Shown here: positions 1-8,750 of the stretch, one piece after another
Numbering within the stretch: the first letter of the stretch is position 1
Layout of the letters: each line of letters opens with the position of its first letter
Origin: FEN-1139 sp038207155
GTDB lineage: Bacteria; Myxococcota_A; Polyangia; Polyangiales; Polyangiaceae
Length of the DNA: 64,000 nt
Reading direction: 5' to 3'
Assembly (NCBI GenBank): GCA_038207155.1
Contig: JBBRAB010000015.1
Coordinates: 45,484 to 109,483, forward strand
Position numbers and translations under genes: made by a program
Notes under the pieces: model-generated
What the model was told of the DNA's origin: nothing
Database searches by the model: none
What the model saw: only the letters and a program-made list of their open reading frames with translations

Positions 1-564
1 CGCTCGGCCGCCGCCGAAGCGGGTGTTTTTTTCGTCGCGCGTCAGCGAGGTCGCGGACGCTGGAAGCTTCATTTCTACCTCGCCGCGGCGGCCGTCGCGG
101 CCTTCGAACAGGCGGTTGGAGCCAGGGTCGCCGGACTAGCCGCGGCCGATCAACCGCTGCGCGTCTCCCCCGATCCGGACTGGAGCATCTACCGCGAACA
201 GCTCTATCCTTCACCCGAGCGCTGGCAATGGATCGTGAACCGCCGCGCGATGGATTCGCTCAAAGGGACCGGGCACATCGGTCAACACGCCACCATCGTC
301 CACGTGTTCGGCTTGAGCCGCCAGGAGGACGAGCTCGGACTCGCCAAGGTTGCACTGGCCGCCGATCTGACGCCCTGCGCCGTTCCGCCGCTCGCCGAGC
401 CCGACCATCCTTTCGCCGCGGCCTACCAGGAAACCACGCTCCTTGAGCTCGAAACCGTGCATCGTGCGGTAACGCACTGCACCACTCTGGCGTCACTTGC
501 GGGCGTTGTCTACGAAGGCTGGCGCCTGGCTGAAGGCGCCGCGCTCGCGCCGGCCCTGGCGTGA
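1..564 (+). CDS. RraB/DUF695-like protein, C-terminal part (5' end outside window)
   Basis: The reading frame is open from the first base, so this is the last 187 residues of a larger protein ending at TGA 562-564. The stretch around residues 60-85 (EQLYPSPERWQWIVNRR) followed by a His-containing segment (GTGHIGQHATIVHVF) resembles the RraB / DUF695 fold, in which related proteins carry 'LYP(T/S)PE.WQ.I.NR' and then a strand with His. E. coli RraB binds RNase E and lowers its activity, but homology here is only by motif, and a role in RNA turnover is inference. No neighbour supports a function. It converges on the GH9 gene, with a strong inverted repeat between the two stops. Confidence 0.5.
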   Translation, partial: RSAAAEAGVFFVARQRGRGRWKLHFYLAAAAVAAFEQAVGARVAGLAAADQPLRVSPDPDWSIYREQLYPSPERWQWIVNRRAMDSLKGTGHIGQHATIVHVFGLSRQEDELGLAKVALAADLTPCAVPPLAEPDHPFAAAYQETTLLELETVHRAVTHCTTLASLAGVVYEGWRLAEGAALAPALA

Positions 565-599
565 ACGCGGCGCGCGCGAGTCGCGCGCGCCGGGGCGTT
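564..599. terminator. Long GC inverted repeat between convergent genes
   Basis: A near-perfect dyad centred on base 580 has arms 568-579 and 581-592 (GCGCGCGCGA / TCGCGCGCGC core) plus outer AACGC / GCGTT arms. It sits exactly between the stop of the first gene (+) and the stop of the GH9 gene (-). No T-tract follows on either strand, so it is either a factor-assisted or bidirectional terminator or only a structural barrier. Confidence 0.45.
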
Positions 600-616
600 C
601 TCACACACGCGACTGC

Positions 617-2989
617 TTACTTGCCCTTTGACTTTTCGTCCGCGAAGCCCGCGAGCCAGACGAGCGGCGCGTTCCAGTTGATCGCGATCTCGTTGGTCGA
701 CCAGGACTCGATGTCATCGATGTAGCACTTCTGCGCGGCGCATCCCCCGAGGCCCGCTGACTTGGCCTTCGGATCGTCGATGCCGGAGTTCGGACCGCCC
801 GACAGAATGCCGGGTGGCGGAACCGGGAACTGGTCATTGGCCTGATGAGCCCAGAATCGGTGATGGGGATTTTGCAGCGGACGTTCGCCGTAGCCAGTCA
901 CGTAGCTCTTGGCCATCGGGTTACGTCCGAGCAAATAGTTCAGCGCGTCAAACGCCCCGTCACGGAACTGCTCCTTTTTCGTCAAGTCGTAGGCGAGTGA
1001 CAGGATTACGCCATTGTTTGCCACGAACGAATTGGAACCCCAGGGATAGCGCCCTCCAGACGAGGCAAAGGGCACGCGATAACCGGTCTTGAGGCTCGCA
1101 TCTTGGAAGCGCGTCGCGGCGGAAACCACTGCTGTGCGTGCCTTCTCAATGTCGGCCTTCGGCAAGCCGTTGGGCGCGAGCACGAGCGTCACGGTGCCGA
1201 GCCCAGCCACATTCTGCCAAGCCAACGACGACATCCCTCCGCCTGCCGAAACCGGCACCTTCAGGTAGTGTGGGGAAGCCGTCATCGCCTTTTGGTAGTC
1301 AGCCTTGCCAGTCGTCACGTAGAGCTCGACGGCAGCCCAGTACTTCTCGTCGGTGACGTCGATATCACCGTAGGGCCCGCCGCCCTCCTTGTCGTCACCC
1401 GGCGCAAAGAGCTTCGGATTCTTCTCGGCCGCCGCGTAGGCGCGCTCGGCGCTCGCGAGGCACTTGGCGGCAAACGCGTCGTCGACACCCTTGAAGAGGC
1501 GAGCGGCTTGAGCCGCCACGGCCGCCAGATTCAGGGTCGCCGCCGTGCTCGGTGGCTTTAGATAACGAGGCTCGTTGTCCTTGTCCGGCGCGGTGGGGAT
1601 GCCCGTCCACTTGAGCTGATGCAGCTTGTGATGCGCCATTCCAGCCAGCTTCTGACCCTCCGGCACCTGCATCTTCATCAAGAACTCAAGCTCGTAGCGG
1701 ACCTCGTCGAGCAGATCGGGCTTCTGGTTCTTGCCCTCAGGAATGTTGAGCTTACCGTCACCGTAGTCGGCGATTGAGCTCCCAAGATGCTTAGTGCGCT
1801 CGTACCAGGCCAGCAGCGTCCAAACGCTGATGCCACCGTTGACGACGTACTTGCCGTGGTCACCAGCGTCGTACCAACCACCGCTGACATCGAGCGTGTA
1901 GGAACAGCCGCTGTTGGGCGCGCAGGCGATCTTTGTGTCGCCTGGATGGCCCGCACCGCGGACCCATTTGGGATCAGCGGCGTACGGCATCTCGATCGGC
2001 ATGCCCGAGCGCTGCTGGTAGTAAAACGCCAGCGAATCGTACTTGAGGCGCTCGTAGAGGGTTGTGTCGATGTCGAACGGATCACTCTTGTCCGTGCCGA
2101 CGACGAGTACGAGGCCCTTGGCGGGCGTGGTTGCCGCGGAAAAGTCGATCTGGTGGATCAGCTCGCCGGCTTCCTTGTCCTCGCCGAGCGGCTTGGTCTT
2201 GCCGGAGGTGACCGTCGCGCCCGCGGAGTCGACCAGCTTCCAATCAAGCGCCACCTTATCCTTGGACTTGTACACAGCCAGCTTCGGCAGCTTGGGTGCA
2301 TAGCCCAGTTGATTGACGCGCACCTTCGGCAGCGCAGCGCCAGCACCTTCAGTCGCCTTGAGTTCGGGATCATCAAATCCGAAGTCATCAAAGCAGACCT
2401 TGAGCGGCGTCGTCCCGGTCAGACCGCCACCCAGGTGCACCACGAACTCGGCGTCCGCCTCCATCGCGTCGTCCACCTTGAGGGTCGTAAAATAGGTCGA
2501 TTTCTGGGTATCGACGTCGACCACTGCGGACCAAAGCTCGCGCGAGGGACTCGAGACCGTTGAGACGCGCGGACGCAACTTGGTCGGTGCGCTGGCGTGA
2601 GCCGTGAACCGCAACTGATAAGAACGATGACGACGTAGCTCAAGCGGTCGCTGCCGCACGAGCACGTCGTAACCATTTTTCCCGCCGCTCGTGACGTCAA
2701 AGCAGAGCTCGCCATCGACCACTGCCGCACTTCCCTTAGCGGGCGGATTGACCGCCGCAGTCCAGGGACTCACCACGCCGTCTTCGAAATCGGCGTTCTT
2801 GAGCAAGTTGCCGCCCTTCTGCGCGGCCGCACCCTTGGTCATCGTACCCGTGGCAGCCTCCACGACGCCAGGCGCGACCGCCCCGGGCGTTGCCACGCCG
2901 CCACCACCACCCCCACAACCAGCGAGCAGCGCCAGGAACGGAGTGGACCAAGTCACTATGCGAACCAGAGAACGACGAGGGGGATTCAT
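617..2989 (-). CDS. Glycoside hydrolase family 9 lipoprotein (endoglucanase-like)
   Basis: A 790-residue secreted hydrolase expected to cut beta-1,4-glucans. The ATG at 2989 is preceded by a textbook AAGGAGA ribosome site; the open frame runs further upstream but has no better start. A signal peptide ends in lipobox LLAGC (Cys25) followed by a poly-Gly linker, so the protein is probably a lipoprotein. Domains in order: a CBM4/9-like jelly roll (about 60-210, starting 'NLLKNADFEDG'), a CelD-N immunoglobulin-like domain (about 215-305, 'KVRVNQLGYAP'), then the GH9 (alpha/alpha)6 barrel. Catalytic signatures are visible: GGWYDAGDHGKYV (the DAGD base), NPHHRFWA, and the C-terminal D..E.WSTNEIAINWNAP holding the acid Glu. 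It stands alone, with no other cellulase gene nearby. Substrate choice (cellulose versus other glucans) cannot be read from the sequence. Confidence 0.93.
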   Translation of the reverse strand: MNPPRRSLVRIVTWSTPFLALLAGCGGGGGGVATPGAVAPGVVEAATGTMTKGAAAQKGGNLLKNADFEDGVVSPWTAAVNPPAKGSAAVVDGELCFDVTSGGKNGYDVLVRQRPLELRRHRSYQLRFTAHASAPTKLRPRVSTVSSPSRELWSAVVDVDTQKSTYFTTLKVDDAMEADAEFVVHLGGGLTGTTPLKVCFDDFGFDDPELKATEGAGAALPKVRVNQLGYAPKLPKLAVYKSKDKVALDWKLVDSAGATVTSGKTKPLGEDKEAGELIHQIDFSAATTPAKGLVLVVGTDKSDPFDIDTTLYERLKYDSLAFYYQQRSGMPIEMPYAADPKWVRGAGHPGDTKIACAPNSGCSYTLDVSGGWYDAGDHGKYVVNGGISVWTLLAWYERTKHLGSSIADYGDGKLNIPEGKNQKPDLLDEVRYELEFLMKMQVPEGQKLAGMAHHKLHQLKWTGIPTAPDKDNEPRYLKPPSTAATLNLAAVAAQAARLFKGVDDAFAAKCLASAERAYAAAEKNPKLFAPGDDKEGGGPYGDIDVTDEKYWAAVELYVTTGKADYQKAMTASPHYLKVPVSAGGGMSSLAWQNVAGLGTVTLVLAPNGLPKADIEKARTAVVSAATRFQDASLKTGYRVPFASSGGRYPWGSNSFVANNGVILSLAYDLTKKEQFRDGAFDALNYLLGRNPMAKSYVTGYGERPLQNPHHRFWAHQANDQFPVPPPGILSGGPNSGIDDPKAKSAGLGGCAAQKCYIDDIESWSTNEIAINWNAPLVWLAGFADEKSKGK

Positions 2990-3203
2990 GGGGTCTCCTT
3001 GAGGGTGCGGGAGGATACCAAACGATTTGGGTGCGTTGGGCGGGATCGCGCAGGGGCCAAGCCGATCCCCGCGCGAGGCGCCCAGGGCGCAATCGTTGTA
3101 TCTCGCCTGGCCAATTCGGCACCAGCCCGGCCCGTCGCCGAGCTCGCGCAAACTGACGGCCCCCCCCCTTCCGCCCGGACGCAGGCTGGTTACAGTGCCG
3201 GGC

Positions 3204-3590
3204 ATGCGACTCTTGCACACGATGCTGCGCGTGATTGATCTTGAACGCAGCCTGGCGTTCTATACGGAGGTCCTCGGTCTCACGCTGTTGCGGCGCACGG
3301 ACTATCCGGAGGGGCGCTTCACGCTGGCCTTCGTCGGTCCAACGCAGGAGAGCGAGGGCGCGGTGATTGAGCTCACGCACAACTGGGACACCAGTAGCTA
3401 TGAGGTCGGCAATGCGTTCGGACACATTGCGTTCGAGGTCGACGACGCCTATGCCGCCTGCACGCAGATCAAAGCCAAGGGAGGACGCGTCGTGCTTGAA
3501 CCCGGTCCGATGAAGCACGGCACCACCGTGTTGGCGTTCGTCGAGGATCCGGACGGCTATCGGCTCGAGCTGATCCAGAAGAAGGCCTAG
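3204..3590 (+). CDS. gloA: Lactoylglutathione lyase (glyoxalase I, Ni-type)
   Basis: A 128-residue enzyme that isomerises the hemithioacetal of methylglyoxal and glutathione to S-lactoylglutathione. It aligns from residue 1 with E. coli GloA, and the four metal ligands fall at the same numbers: H5, E56, H74 and E122. The short length, without the insertions of the human Zn enzyme, fits the Ni/Co class. The ATG at 3204 is chosen because MRLLHTMLRV is the family N terminus; the frame is open upstream but that part is not family sequence. It is divergent from the GH9 gene, with a 214-bp gap that must hold both promoters. Confidence 0.96.
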   Translation: MRLLHTMLRVIDLERSLAFYTEVLGLTLLRRTDYPEGRFTLAFVGPTQESEGAVIELTHNWDTSSYEVGNAFGHIAFEVDDAYAACTQIKAKGGRVVLEPGPMKHGTTVLAFVEDPDGYRLELIQKKA

Positions 3591-3777
3591 CGTGACGTCG
3601 TGGGGGCGGTCCTCCCCGTAACCGGGGGACGCGGGGGCCACGCTGCTCGCCTCCCGGGAGCCCTCGCGCGCCCCGCTTCTGCCAAATACCGGCTTTTTTG
3701 CAGCGTCAGCCAGATTTTTTCCCTTCACCTATCGCCATCACACCCCCTTCCCGACTAGATTGCCCCCCGAGGAAACC

Positions 3778-4254
3778 ATGCTTGAAATGCCCGAACCTGG
3801 CCTGTACCGCACCACCCAAGCCTATCCCGGCAATGAGGACGCCTACCCTGTTGGGGTCCTCGTGTTCGTCGGACAGACGGCAAACAACGGAGGCACCTTC
3901 GTGGTCCGTCCAGGAGCCAACCGCCGCAATCGCTGGTTCTGGGGCGAGCCCACCACTCCGCTGCGTTCCCCGACGTGGGGCAAATCGCTCAAGAAGCTTC
4001 CCTCAGAGGGTTTCTACACGCTGCCCCGCAACATCGAGTTTGAGGGCGGTGGTCGCTGGCTGAAGGACGCAATCATTCAGCTCGGCTACAACGAAAAGGG
4101 TGAAGGCATCGTGTTTGTCGCCGAGTGGGGCGAGGACAGCGAAGAGAACGTGCTCCGTTTCAGCGAGCGCGGCGTCATCATCGCTGACGACCTGCTCTCT
4201 CAGCTGAAGTGGGCCCCGATCCTGCCCGTTCAGACTCAGGCCATCGCGCACTGA
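3778..4254 (+). CDS. Conserved-looking protein of unknown function
   Basis: 158 residues if translation starts at ATG 3778, which has GAGGA just upstream; TTG 3760 would add six residues. I do not recognise the family. The sequence is soluble, without signal peptide or membrane segment, and rich in aromatic and charged residues in alternating beta-type patterns (VGVLVFVGQT, GGTFVVRP, RNRWFWGEP, GIVFVAEWGED). This suggests a small all-beta domain. Codon use matches the neighbours. The upstream 187 bp contain T-rich runs near 3690-3722 that could hold its promoter. Confidence 0.7.
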   Translation: MLEMPEPGLYRTTQAYPGNEDAYPVGVLVFVGQTANNGGTFVVRPGANRRNRWFWGEPTTPLRSPTWGKSLKKLPSEGFYTLPRNIEFEGGGRWLKDAIIQLGYNEKGEGIVFVAEWGEDSEENVLRFSERGVIIADDLLSQLKWAPILPVQTQAIAH

Positions 4255-4303
4255 GACGCGAGCTAACTGCCGGTCCCGCTGCAAAGTGGGACCGCGCATC
4301 GCG

Positions 4304-4885
4304 CTAGTGCACGAGCGGGAGCAGCGGTAACTGCGCGAGCCATTCGGCCTCGAATGCAAGGAGCTGGTCCGCCCGCTGCCGCGTGGCGACTTCGCCAAAC
4401 AGCTCACGCGCGAAGCGGAAAAACAGCGCGTGGTGCCGCGCCTCGGCACGCGTCATCTCAAGGTACTCCCCGTGGAGTTCAGCGTGGCCGCGCGCCGGTA
4501 GCTCAGCCGTGACCATCGCCAAGCGCTCGCAGCTGCGGGCCTCGATGATGCCGGCCAAAAGCAAGCGGTCGAGTGTGCCTTTGGGCTCATGACGGCGTGC
4601 AAACTCCTGAAGCCCCTGGACGTAGCGATCAGGCTGGTCGGGTCCGAGCGTCAGTCCCCGCAGCGCCAGATGCCGACAGACGATCCGGAAATGGTCGAGC
4701 TCCTCGACGGCAAATTCGGTCAGCGCTTGGACGAAATCGGCGCGCTCACGTACGCGCCCCACGAGCGCCAGGCCCGTCTGAGCCGCTTTGCGCTCACAAG
4801 CCGCATGATCGACGAGGAAGGCGTCAAATTCGCCAAACACCAACTCCAGCCAGTCGGGCGAGGTCGCGGATCGGAGGTCGAGCAC
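4304..4885 (-). CDS. miaE: tRNA-(ms2io6A)-hydroxylase-like diiron protein
   Basis: 193 residues from GTG 4885. In MiaE this enzyme hydroxylates the isopentenyl group of ms2i6A at position 37 of tRNAs reading UNN codons. Diiron-ligand signatures of the ferritin-like four-helix fold are visible: E..ERK in helix 1, EELDHF, EARSCERL and EARHHALF. I chose the GTG because MLDLRSATSPDWLE matches the usual start of the short MiaE class; the frame extends to 4960, but that piece (Arg/Ser-rich) looks non-coding. It is convergent with the gene before it (stops 50 bp apart) and downstream of the sdhB terminator, so it is probably transcribed alone. Confidence 0.85.
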   Translation of the reverse strand: MLDLRSATSPDWLELVFGEFDAFLVDHAACERKAAQTGLALVGRVRERADFVQALTEFAVEELDHFRIVCRHLALRGLTLGPDQPDRYVQGLQEFARRHEPKGTLDRLLLAGIIEARSCERLAMVTAELPARGHAELHGEYLEMTRAEARHHALFFRFARELFGEVATRQRADQLLAFEAEWLAQLPLLPLVH

Positions 4886-4960
4886 AGAGGCAAGCCTAGC
4901 GCCCCCATCATCCGAACGGAAGGGGTCGGACCGGCTACGGCGACACGTCGCTCGAGGCAC

Positions 4961-5000
4961 AAAAAAGCCACGAGACGACGCTTTTGGCGTCGTCCCGTGG
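4961..5000 (-). terminator. Rho-independent terminator of sdhCAB
   Basis: On the minus strand, a 14-bp stem (5000-4987 pairing with 4981-4968, one mismatch, 5-nt loop) is followed by six T residues (4966-4961). It lies 23 bp after the sdhB stop and is the clearest intrinsic terminator in the window. Confidence 0.9.
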
Positions 5001-5022
5001 TCGCGTCAGTCGGTGACCCGAC

Positions 5023-5811
5023 TCAGCGCGGTCCGCCGCGGCGCGCCGCGACGTTCTTGCGAGCCGTCAGCATCGCTCCAACGAACTCGCGATTGGCGCG
5101 AGCGATGAAGTCAGCGCTGATCTCCTTCGGACAGGTGGCTTCGCACTCGAGGTGGTTCGTGCAATGCCCGAAACCCTCGGCGTCCATCTGGCCGATCATC
5201 TTGCGCACGCGATCGGTCGCCTCGGGGCGGCCCTGCGGGAGCAGATTCAGGTGACCGATCTTAGCCGTGGTGAACAGGCTCGCCGAGGCGTTCGGGCAGG
5301 ATGCCACACAGGCACCACAACCGATGCAGGCGGCCGCATCCATAGCCAGATCCGCGTTCTCCTTGGGCACCGGCACTGAGTTCGCCTCAGGGGCGGCACC
5401 TGCACGCACGGAGATGAAGCCGCCGGCCTGCACGATGCGGTCGAACGCAGAGCGGTCGACCACGAGATCGCGCAGGACCGGGAAGGCCTTGGCACGAAAG
5501 GGCTCGAGGGTGATTTCGTCACCGTTCGAGAAGTGACGCATGTGCAGCTGGCAGGTCGTGGTCGCCTTCTGGGGACCATGAGGACGGCCATTGATGACGA
5601 AACCGCAGGTGCCACAGATGCCTTCACGACAGTCGCTGTCGAAAGCTACCGGGTCCTTGCCCTCGCCAATCAGCTGCTCATTGAGCACATCGAGCATCTC
5701 GAGGAAGGAGGAATGCTCACTGACGCCCTTGAGCTCATAGCGCTCGAAGCGTCCTTCCTTGGTCGCCGCGGCCTGACGCCAGACCTGGAGCACGAGATTC
5801 AGGTTCGACAT
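5023..5811 (-). CDS. sdhB: Succinate dehydrogenase iron-sulfur subunit
   Basis: 262 residues. It passes electrons from SdhA to quinone through three Fe-S clusters. The plant-type 2Fe-2S ligands are C61, C66, C69 and C87 (CREGICGTC ... CQLH). The C-terminal ferredoxin half has CIGCGACVASCP near residue 157 and CTNHLECEATCP near 215 for the 4Fe-4S and 3Fe-4S clusters. Sequence style (SVRAGAAPEANSVPVPKE insert) and gene order C-A-B match the B-type enzyme with one five-helix, di-haem cytochrome, known from Bacillus, Bacteroidetes and Myxococcus. Its ATG overlaps the sdhA stop as TAATG, so the two are translationally coupled. Confidence 0.97.
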   Translation of the reverse strand: MSNLNLVLQVWRQAAATKEGRFERYELKGVSEHSSFLEMLDVLNEQLIGEGKDPVAFDSDCREGICGTCGFVINGRPHGPQKATTTCQLHMRHFSNGDEITLEPFRAKAFPVLRDLVVDRSAFDRIVQAGGFISVRAGAAPEANSVPVPKENADLAMDAAACIGCGACVASCPNASASLFTTAKIGHLNLLPQGRPEATDRVRKMIGQMDAEGFGHCTNHLECEATCPKEISADFIARANREFVGAMLTARKNVAARRGGPR

Positions 5812-7739
5812 TACTTGTAGCTCCTCTGCGAGGGATGAACGTACTCGAACTCGAGGGGTTCCTTGTTGAGCGTGGGCTTGCTGACGTCCCCGCTGTACTC
5901 CCAGGCAGCAACGTACTGGAAGGCGTCGTCGTTGCGCTTGGCCTCGCCTTCCTCGGTTTGATGCTCCTCGCGGAAGTGACCTCCGCAGGACTCTTCACGA
6001 TGCAGCGCGTCGCGACACATCAACTCGCCGAGCTCGAGGAAATCCGCCACGCGGCCCGCCTTCTCGAGGGACTGGTTGAGCTCCTCGCCGCTACCGACCA
6101 CGCGCAGATTCTGATAGAATTCCTCGCGAATCGCAGGGATTTTCTCCAGAGCTACCTCAAGGCCTTCCTTGGTTCGGCCCATGCCGCACTTGTCCCACAT
6201 GACGTGGCCAAGCTCGCGGTGGAACGAATCCGGGGAACGCTTGCCGTTGATCGACAAGAGCTTGTTGACTCGGCCCGTGACCTCCTCGAGGGTCGCCTTG
6301 ACCTGGGGATGAGACTCGGTGACATTCGACTTGCCCGAGCGAGCCAGGTAGTCGGCAACCGTGTACGGCAGCACGAAGTACCCGTCGGCCAACCCCTGCA
6401 TCAGAGCGCTTGCGCCGAGGCGGTTTGCACCGTGATCCGAGAAGTTCGCCTCGCCAGCCACGAACAGGCCAGGGATGGTGCTCTCGAGGTTGTAGTCCAC
6501 CCACAGACCGCCCATCGTGTAGTGGACGGCGGGGTACATGCGCATCGGAACCTCGTAAGGATCCTCACCGGTGATGCACGCGTACATGTCAAACAGGTTG
6601 CCGTAACGCTCGGCAACGGCTGGCTTTCCCAGACGCTCGATGGCGGAGCTAAAGTCGAGGAACACGCCGCGACGCTGACCACCAACCTCGGGACCAACGC
6701 CTAGACCCTGGTCGCACTGCGACTTGGCACGACGCGACGCGATGTCGCGCGGAACCAGGTTGCCGAAGCTCGGGTAGATGCGCTCGAGGTAGTAGTCGCG
6801 CTCCTCTTCCGGGATCTTGCGCGGGTCCTTGCCACAGTCGGCCTTGGCCTTGGGAACCCAGACGCGGCCGTCGTTGCGAAGCGACTCGCTCATGAGCGTC
6901 AGCTTCGACTGGAAGTCGCCGCTGACCGGGATGCAGGTCGGGTGAATCTGCGTAAAGCAGGGATTGCCGAACAAGGCACCGCGACGGTGAGCGCGCCAGG
7001 AGGCGGTCACGTTGCAACCCTTCGCGTTAGTCGAAAGGTAGAACACGTTGCCGTAGCCACCCGTGCCGAGCACCACGGCGTCACCAAGGTGAACCTCGAG
7101 CTTGCCGGACACCATGTCGCGCACGACGATGCCGCGAGCGACTCCGTCCACCACGACGAGATCGAGCATCTCGGTGCGCGGGAACATGGTCACCGTGCCG
7201 GCGTCGATCTGCTTCTCAAGCGAGTGGTAGGCACCGATCAGCAGCTGCTGACCCGTCTGACCACGCGCGTAGAACGTGCGCGAAACCTGCGCACCGCCAA
7301 ACGAGCGATTGGCCAAGAGCCCGCTGTACTCGCGAGCAAACGGCACGCCCTGAGCGACGCACTGGTCGATGATGTTTATGCTCAACTCAGCCAAACGATG
7401 CACGTTTGACTCGCGAGCACGGAAGTCACCGCCCTTGACCGTGTCATAAAACAGGCGATAAACGCTGTCGCCGTCGTTCTGGTAGCTCTTGGCGGCGTTG
7501 ATACCACCCTGGGCTGCGATCGAGTGAGCGCGACGGGGCGAGTCCTGGTAGCAGAAGCACTTGACGTTGTAGCCAAGCTCACCGAGCGTGGCGGCGCCAG
7601 CGCCACCGGCCAGGCCGCTTCCGACCATGATCACGGTGTACTTGCGACGGTTGGCCGGGTTAACCAGCTTCAGATCGACGCAGTGCCGACTCCAGCGAGT
7701 CTCGATAGGTCCGGAGGGAGCCTTGGAGTTAAGTTCCAT
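5811..7739 (-). CDS. sdhA: Succinate dehydrogenase flavoprotein subunit
   Basis: 642 residues. It oxidises succinate to fumarate on covalent FAD. The N-terminal dinucleotide fold (VIMVGSGLAGGAGAATLGE) is followed by HSIAAQGGINAAK, which carries the flavinylation His. The substrate-binding stretch HPTCIPVSG and the C-terminal RLGASALMQGLADG region are present. ATG 7739 is preceded by GAGG and gives the standard N terminus; the frame runs on to 7955 inside sdhC only by chance. It is second in the sdhCAB operon, 11 bp after sdhC. Confidence 0.97.
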   Translation of the reverse strand: MELNSKAPSGPIETRWSRHCVDLKLVNPANRRKYTVIMVGSGLAGGAGAATLGELGYNVKCFCYQDSPRRAHSIAAQGGINAAKSYQNDGDSVYRLFYDTVKGGDFRARESNVHRLAELSINIIDQCVAQGVPFAREYSGLLANRSFGGAQVSRTFYARGQTGQQLLIGAYHSLEKQIDAGTVTMFPRTEMLDLVVVDGVARGIVVRDMVSGKLEVHLGDAVVLGTGGYGNVFYLSTNAKGCNVTASWRAHRRGALFGNPCFTQIHPTCIPVSGDFQSKLTLMSESLRNDGRVWVPKAKADCGKDPRKIPEEERDYYLERIYPSFGNLVPRDIASRRAKSQCDQGLGVGPEVGGQRRGVFLDFSSAIERLGKPAVAERYGNLFDMYACITGEDPYEVPMRMYPAVHYTMGGLWVDYNLESTIPGLFVAGEANFSDHGANRLGASALMQGLADGYFVLPYTVADYLARSGKSNVTESHPQVKATLEEVTGRVNKLLSINGKRSPDSFHRELGHVMWDKCGMGRTKEGLEVALEKIPAIREEFYQNLRVVGSGEELNQSLEKAGRVADFLELGELMCRDALHREESCGGHFREEHQTEEGEAKRNDDAFQYVAAWEYSGDVSKPTLNKEPLEFEYVHPSQRSYK

Positions 7740-7750
7740 CTTGTCGCTCC

Positions 7751-8416
7751 TCACTTGATCAGGCCGGCCACGACTGCGACCGGAATAGAGATGTTGCCAA
7801 TGACGATCACCATGGCGATCAGCTTCGCGATGCCGCGGGCGCGCTCGTTGTAGCGCGGGTGGTTCAACCCGAGCGTCTGCAGGAGGCTCCAGACACCGTG
7901 GAAGAGGTGCATGCCGAGCAGGATCTGCGCCACGATGTACAGCGCGCTCACCCACTGCACGCGGAAGCCATTGACCACGTTCAGGTAAACCTGACCATGC
8001 TCGTGGGTGTAGTCACCCATGGCGATCCCCGGGAAGGTGAAATGCGCGATGTGGTACACGACGAAGAGCAGAATGATCACGCCCGAGAGCCACATCGTCT
8101 TAGCGGCATAGGTGGTCGCGACCGTCTTCTGAACGCGGTAGCCAACCGGACGCGCTGCTAGCGAACGGGCATAGAGCTCTACGACCATCCACATATGGAG
8201 GATGAGCGAGCCTGCCAGCACGCTACGAACGACCCACAGGAGGCCTCCGAGGCTTTGCAGCTTCTCGGCATACCCGTTGAGCTTGTCGGGGCCGAGGTAG
8301 ATTTGGAGGTTGCCCAACATGTGGCCAACCAAAAAGCCGAACAGGACGAGTCCGGTCAGGGCCATGATGGCCTTTTTGCCGATCGTCGAGTCGAACAGGG
8401 TGAGTGCTTTCTGCAT
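7751..8416 (-). CDS. sdhC: Succinate dehydrogenase cytochrome b subunit (five-helix type)
   Basis: 221 residues from ATG 8416, with GGAGG 4-5 bases upstream. This is the membrane anchor binding haem b and quinone. Five hydrophobic helices are visible (starting near residues 15, 60, 105, 155 and 195) with His residues placed for haem (GHMLGN, LHMW, YHIAHF, MHLFHGV). The long single anchor replaces SdhC plus SdhD of the E. coli-type enzyme. It is the first gene of the operon. The start at 8533 in the same frame is rejected because that stretch has no hydrophobic or family character. Confidence 0.95.
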   Translation of the reverse strand: MQKALTLFDSTIGKKAIMALTGLVLFGFLVGHMLGNLQIYLGPDKLNGYAEKLQSLGGLLWVVRSVLAGSLILHMWMVVELYARSLAARPVGYRVQKTVATTYAAKTMWLSGVIILLFVVYHIAHFTFPGIAMGDYTHEHGQVYLNVVNGFRVQWVSALYIVAQILLGMHLFHGVWSLLQTLGLNHPRYNERARGIAKLIAMVIVIGNISIPVAVVAGLIK

Positions 8417-8750
8417 GTTCCTCCGCGGGAGACCCGCTATCCGCGGGCACTGGTCCACAGACGTGCCCGAGTGTCGCCTGAGACCGAGGGCACAGACCTC
8501 ACCGGCGACAACTGATTCAGGACCCGGTTCCAAAGACGTCAGAAAGACGCGGGAATTAGGCCAACTGAATGCTGCCGGACGGTGCGCCCCGCATATAGCA
8601 CAAGGGGATCGCGGCAGACCGCACGAATCTTACGGAAAATTCTTCGCGGACTGCAGCAAACCAGCCACAATCCGCGCCAAATTTGCGCAAGGAGCGGTCC
8701 CGGTGGCGAGCCGGGTGTTTCCACGGCTCGCGGTCCCGAGGAACGTTCGG
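8417..8750. other. 334-bp intergenic region upstream of sdhC
   Basis: No credible gene is seen; open frames here are weak and unlike any family. It must hold the sdh promoter (minus strand) and the 3' end of the sod transcript. A TATATG hexamer on the minus strand near 8597 could be a -10 box, but no good -35 box lies 16-18 bp upstream, so I make no promoter call. Confidence 0.4.

Noticed and set aside
2736..3728. Minus-strand open frame of 330 codons across the gloA region
   Set aside because: Overlaps glyoxalase I on the opposite strand and the GH9 signal peptide in another frame; no domain.
5835..6704. Long plus-strand open frame (289 codons)
   Set aside because: Antisense to sdhA; composition Leu/Val/His-rich as usual for the complement of high-GC genes.
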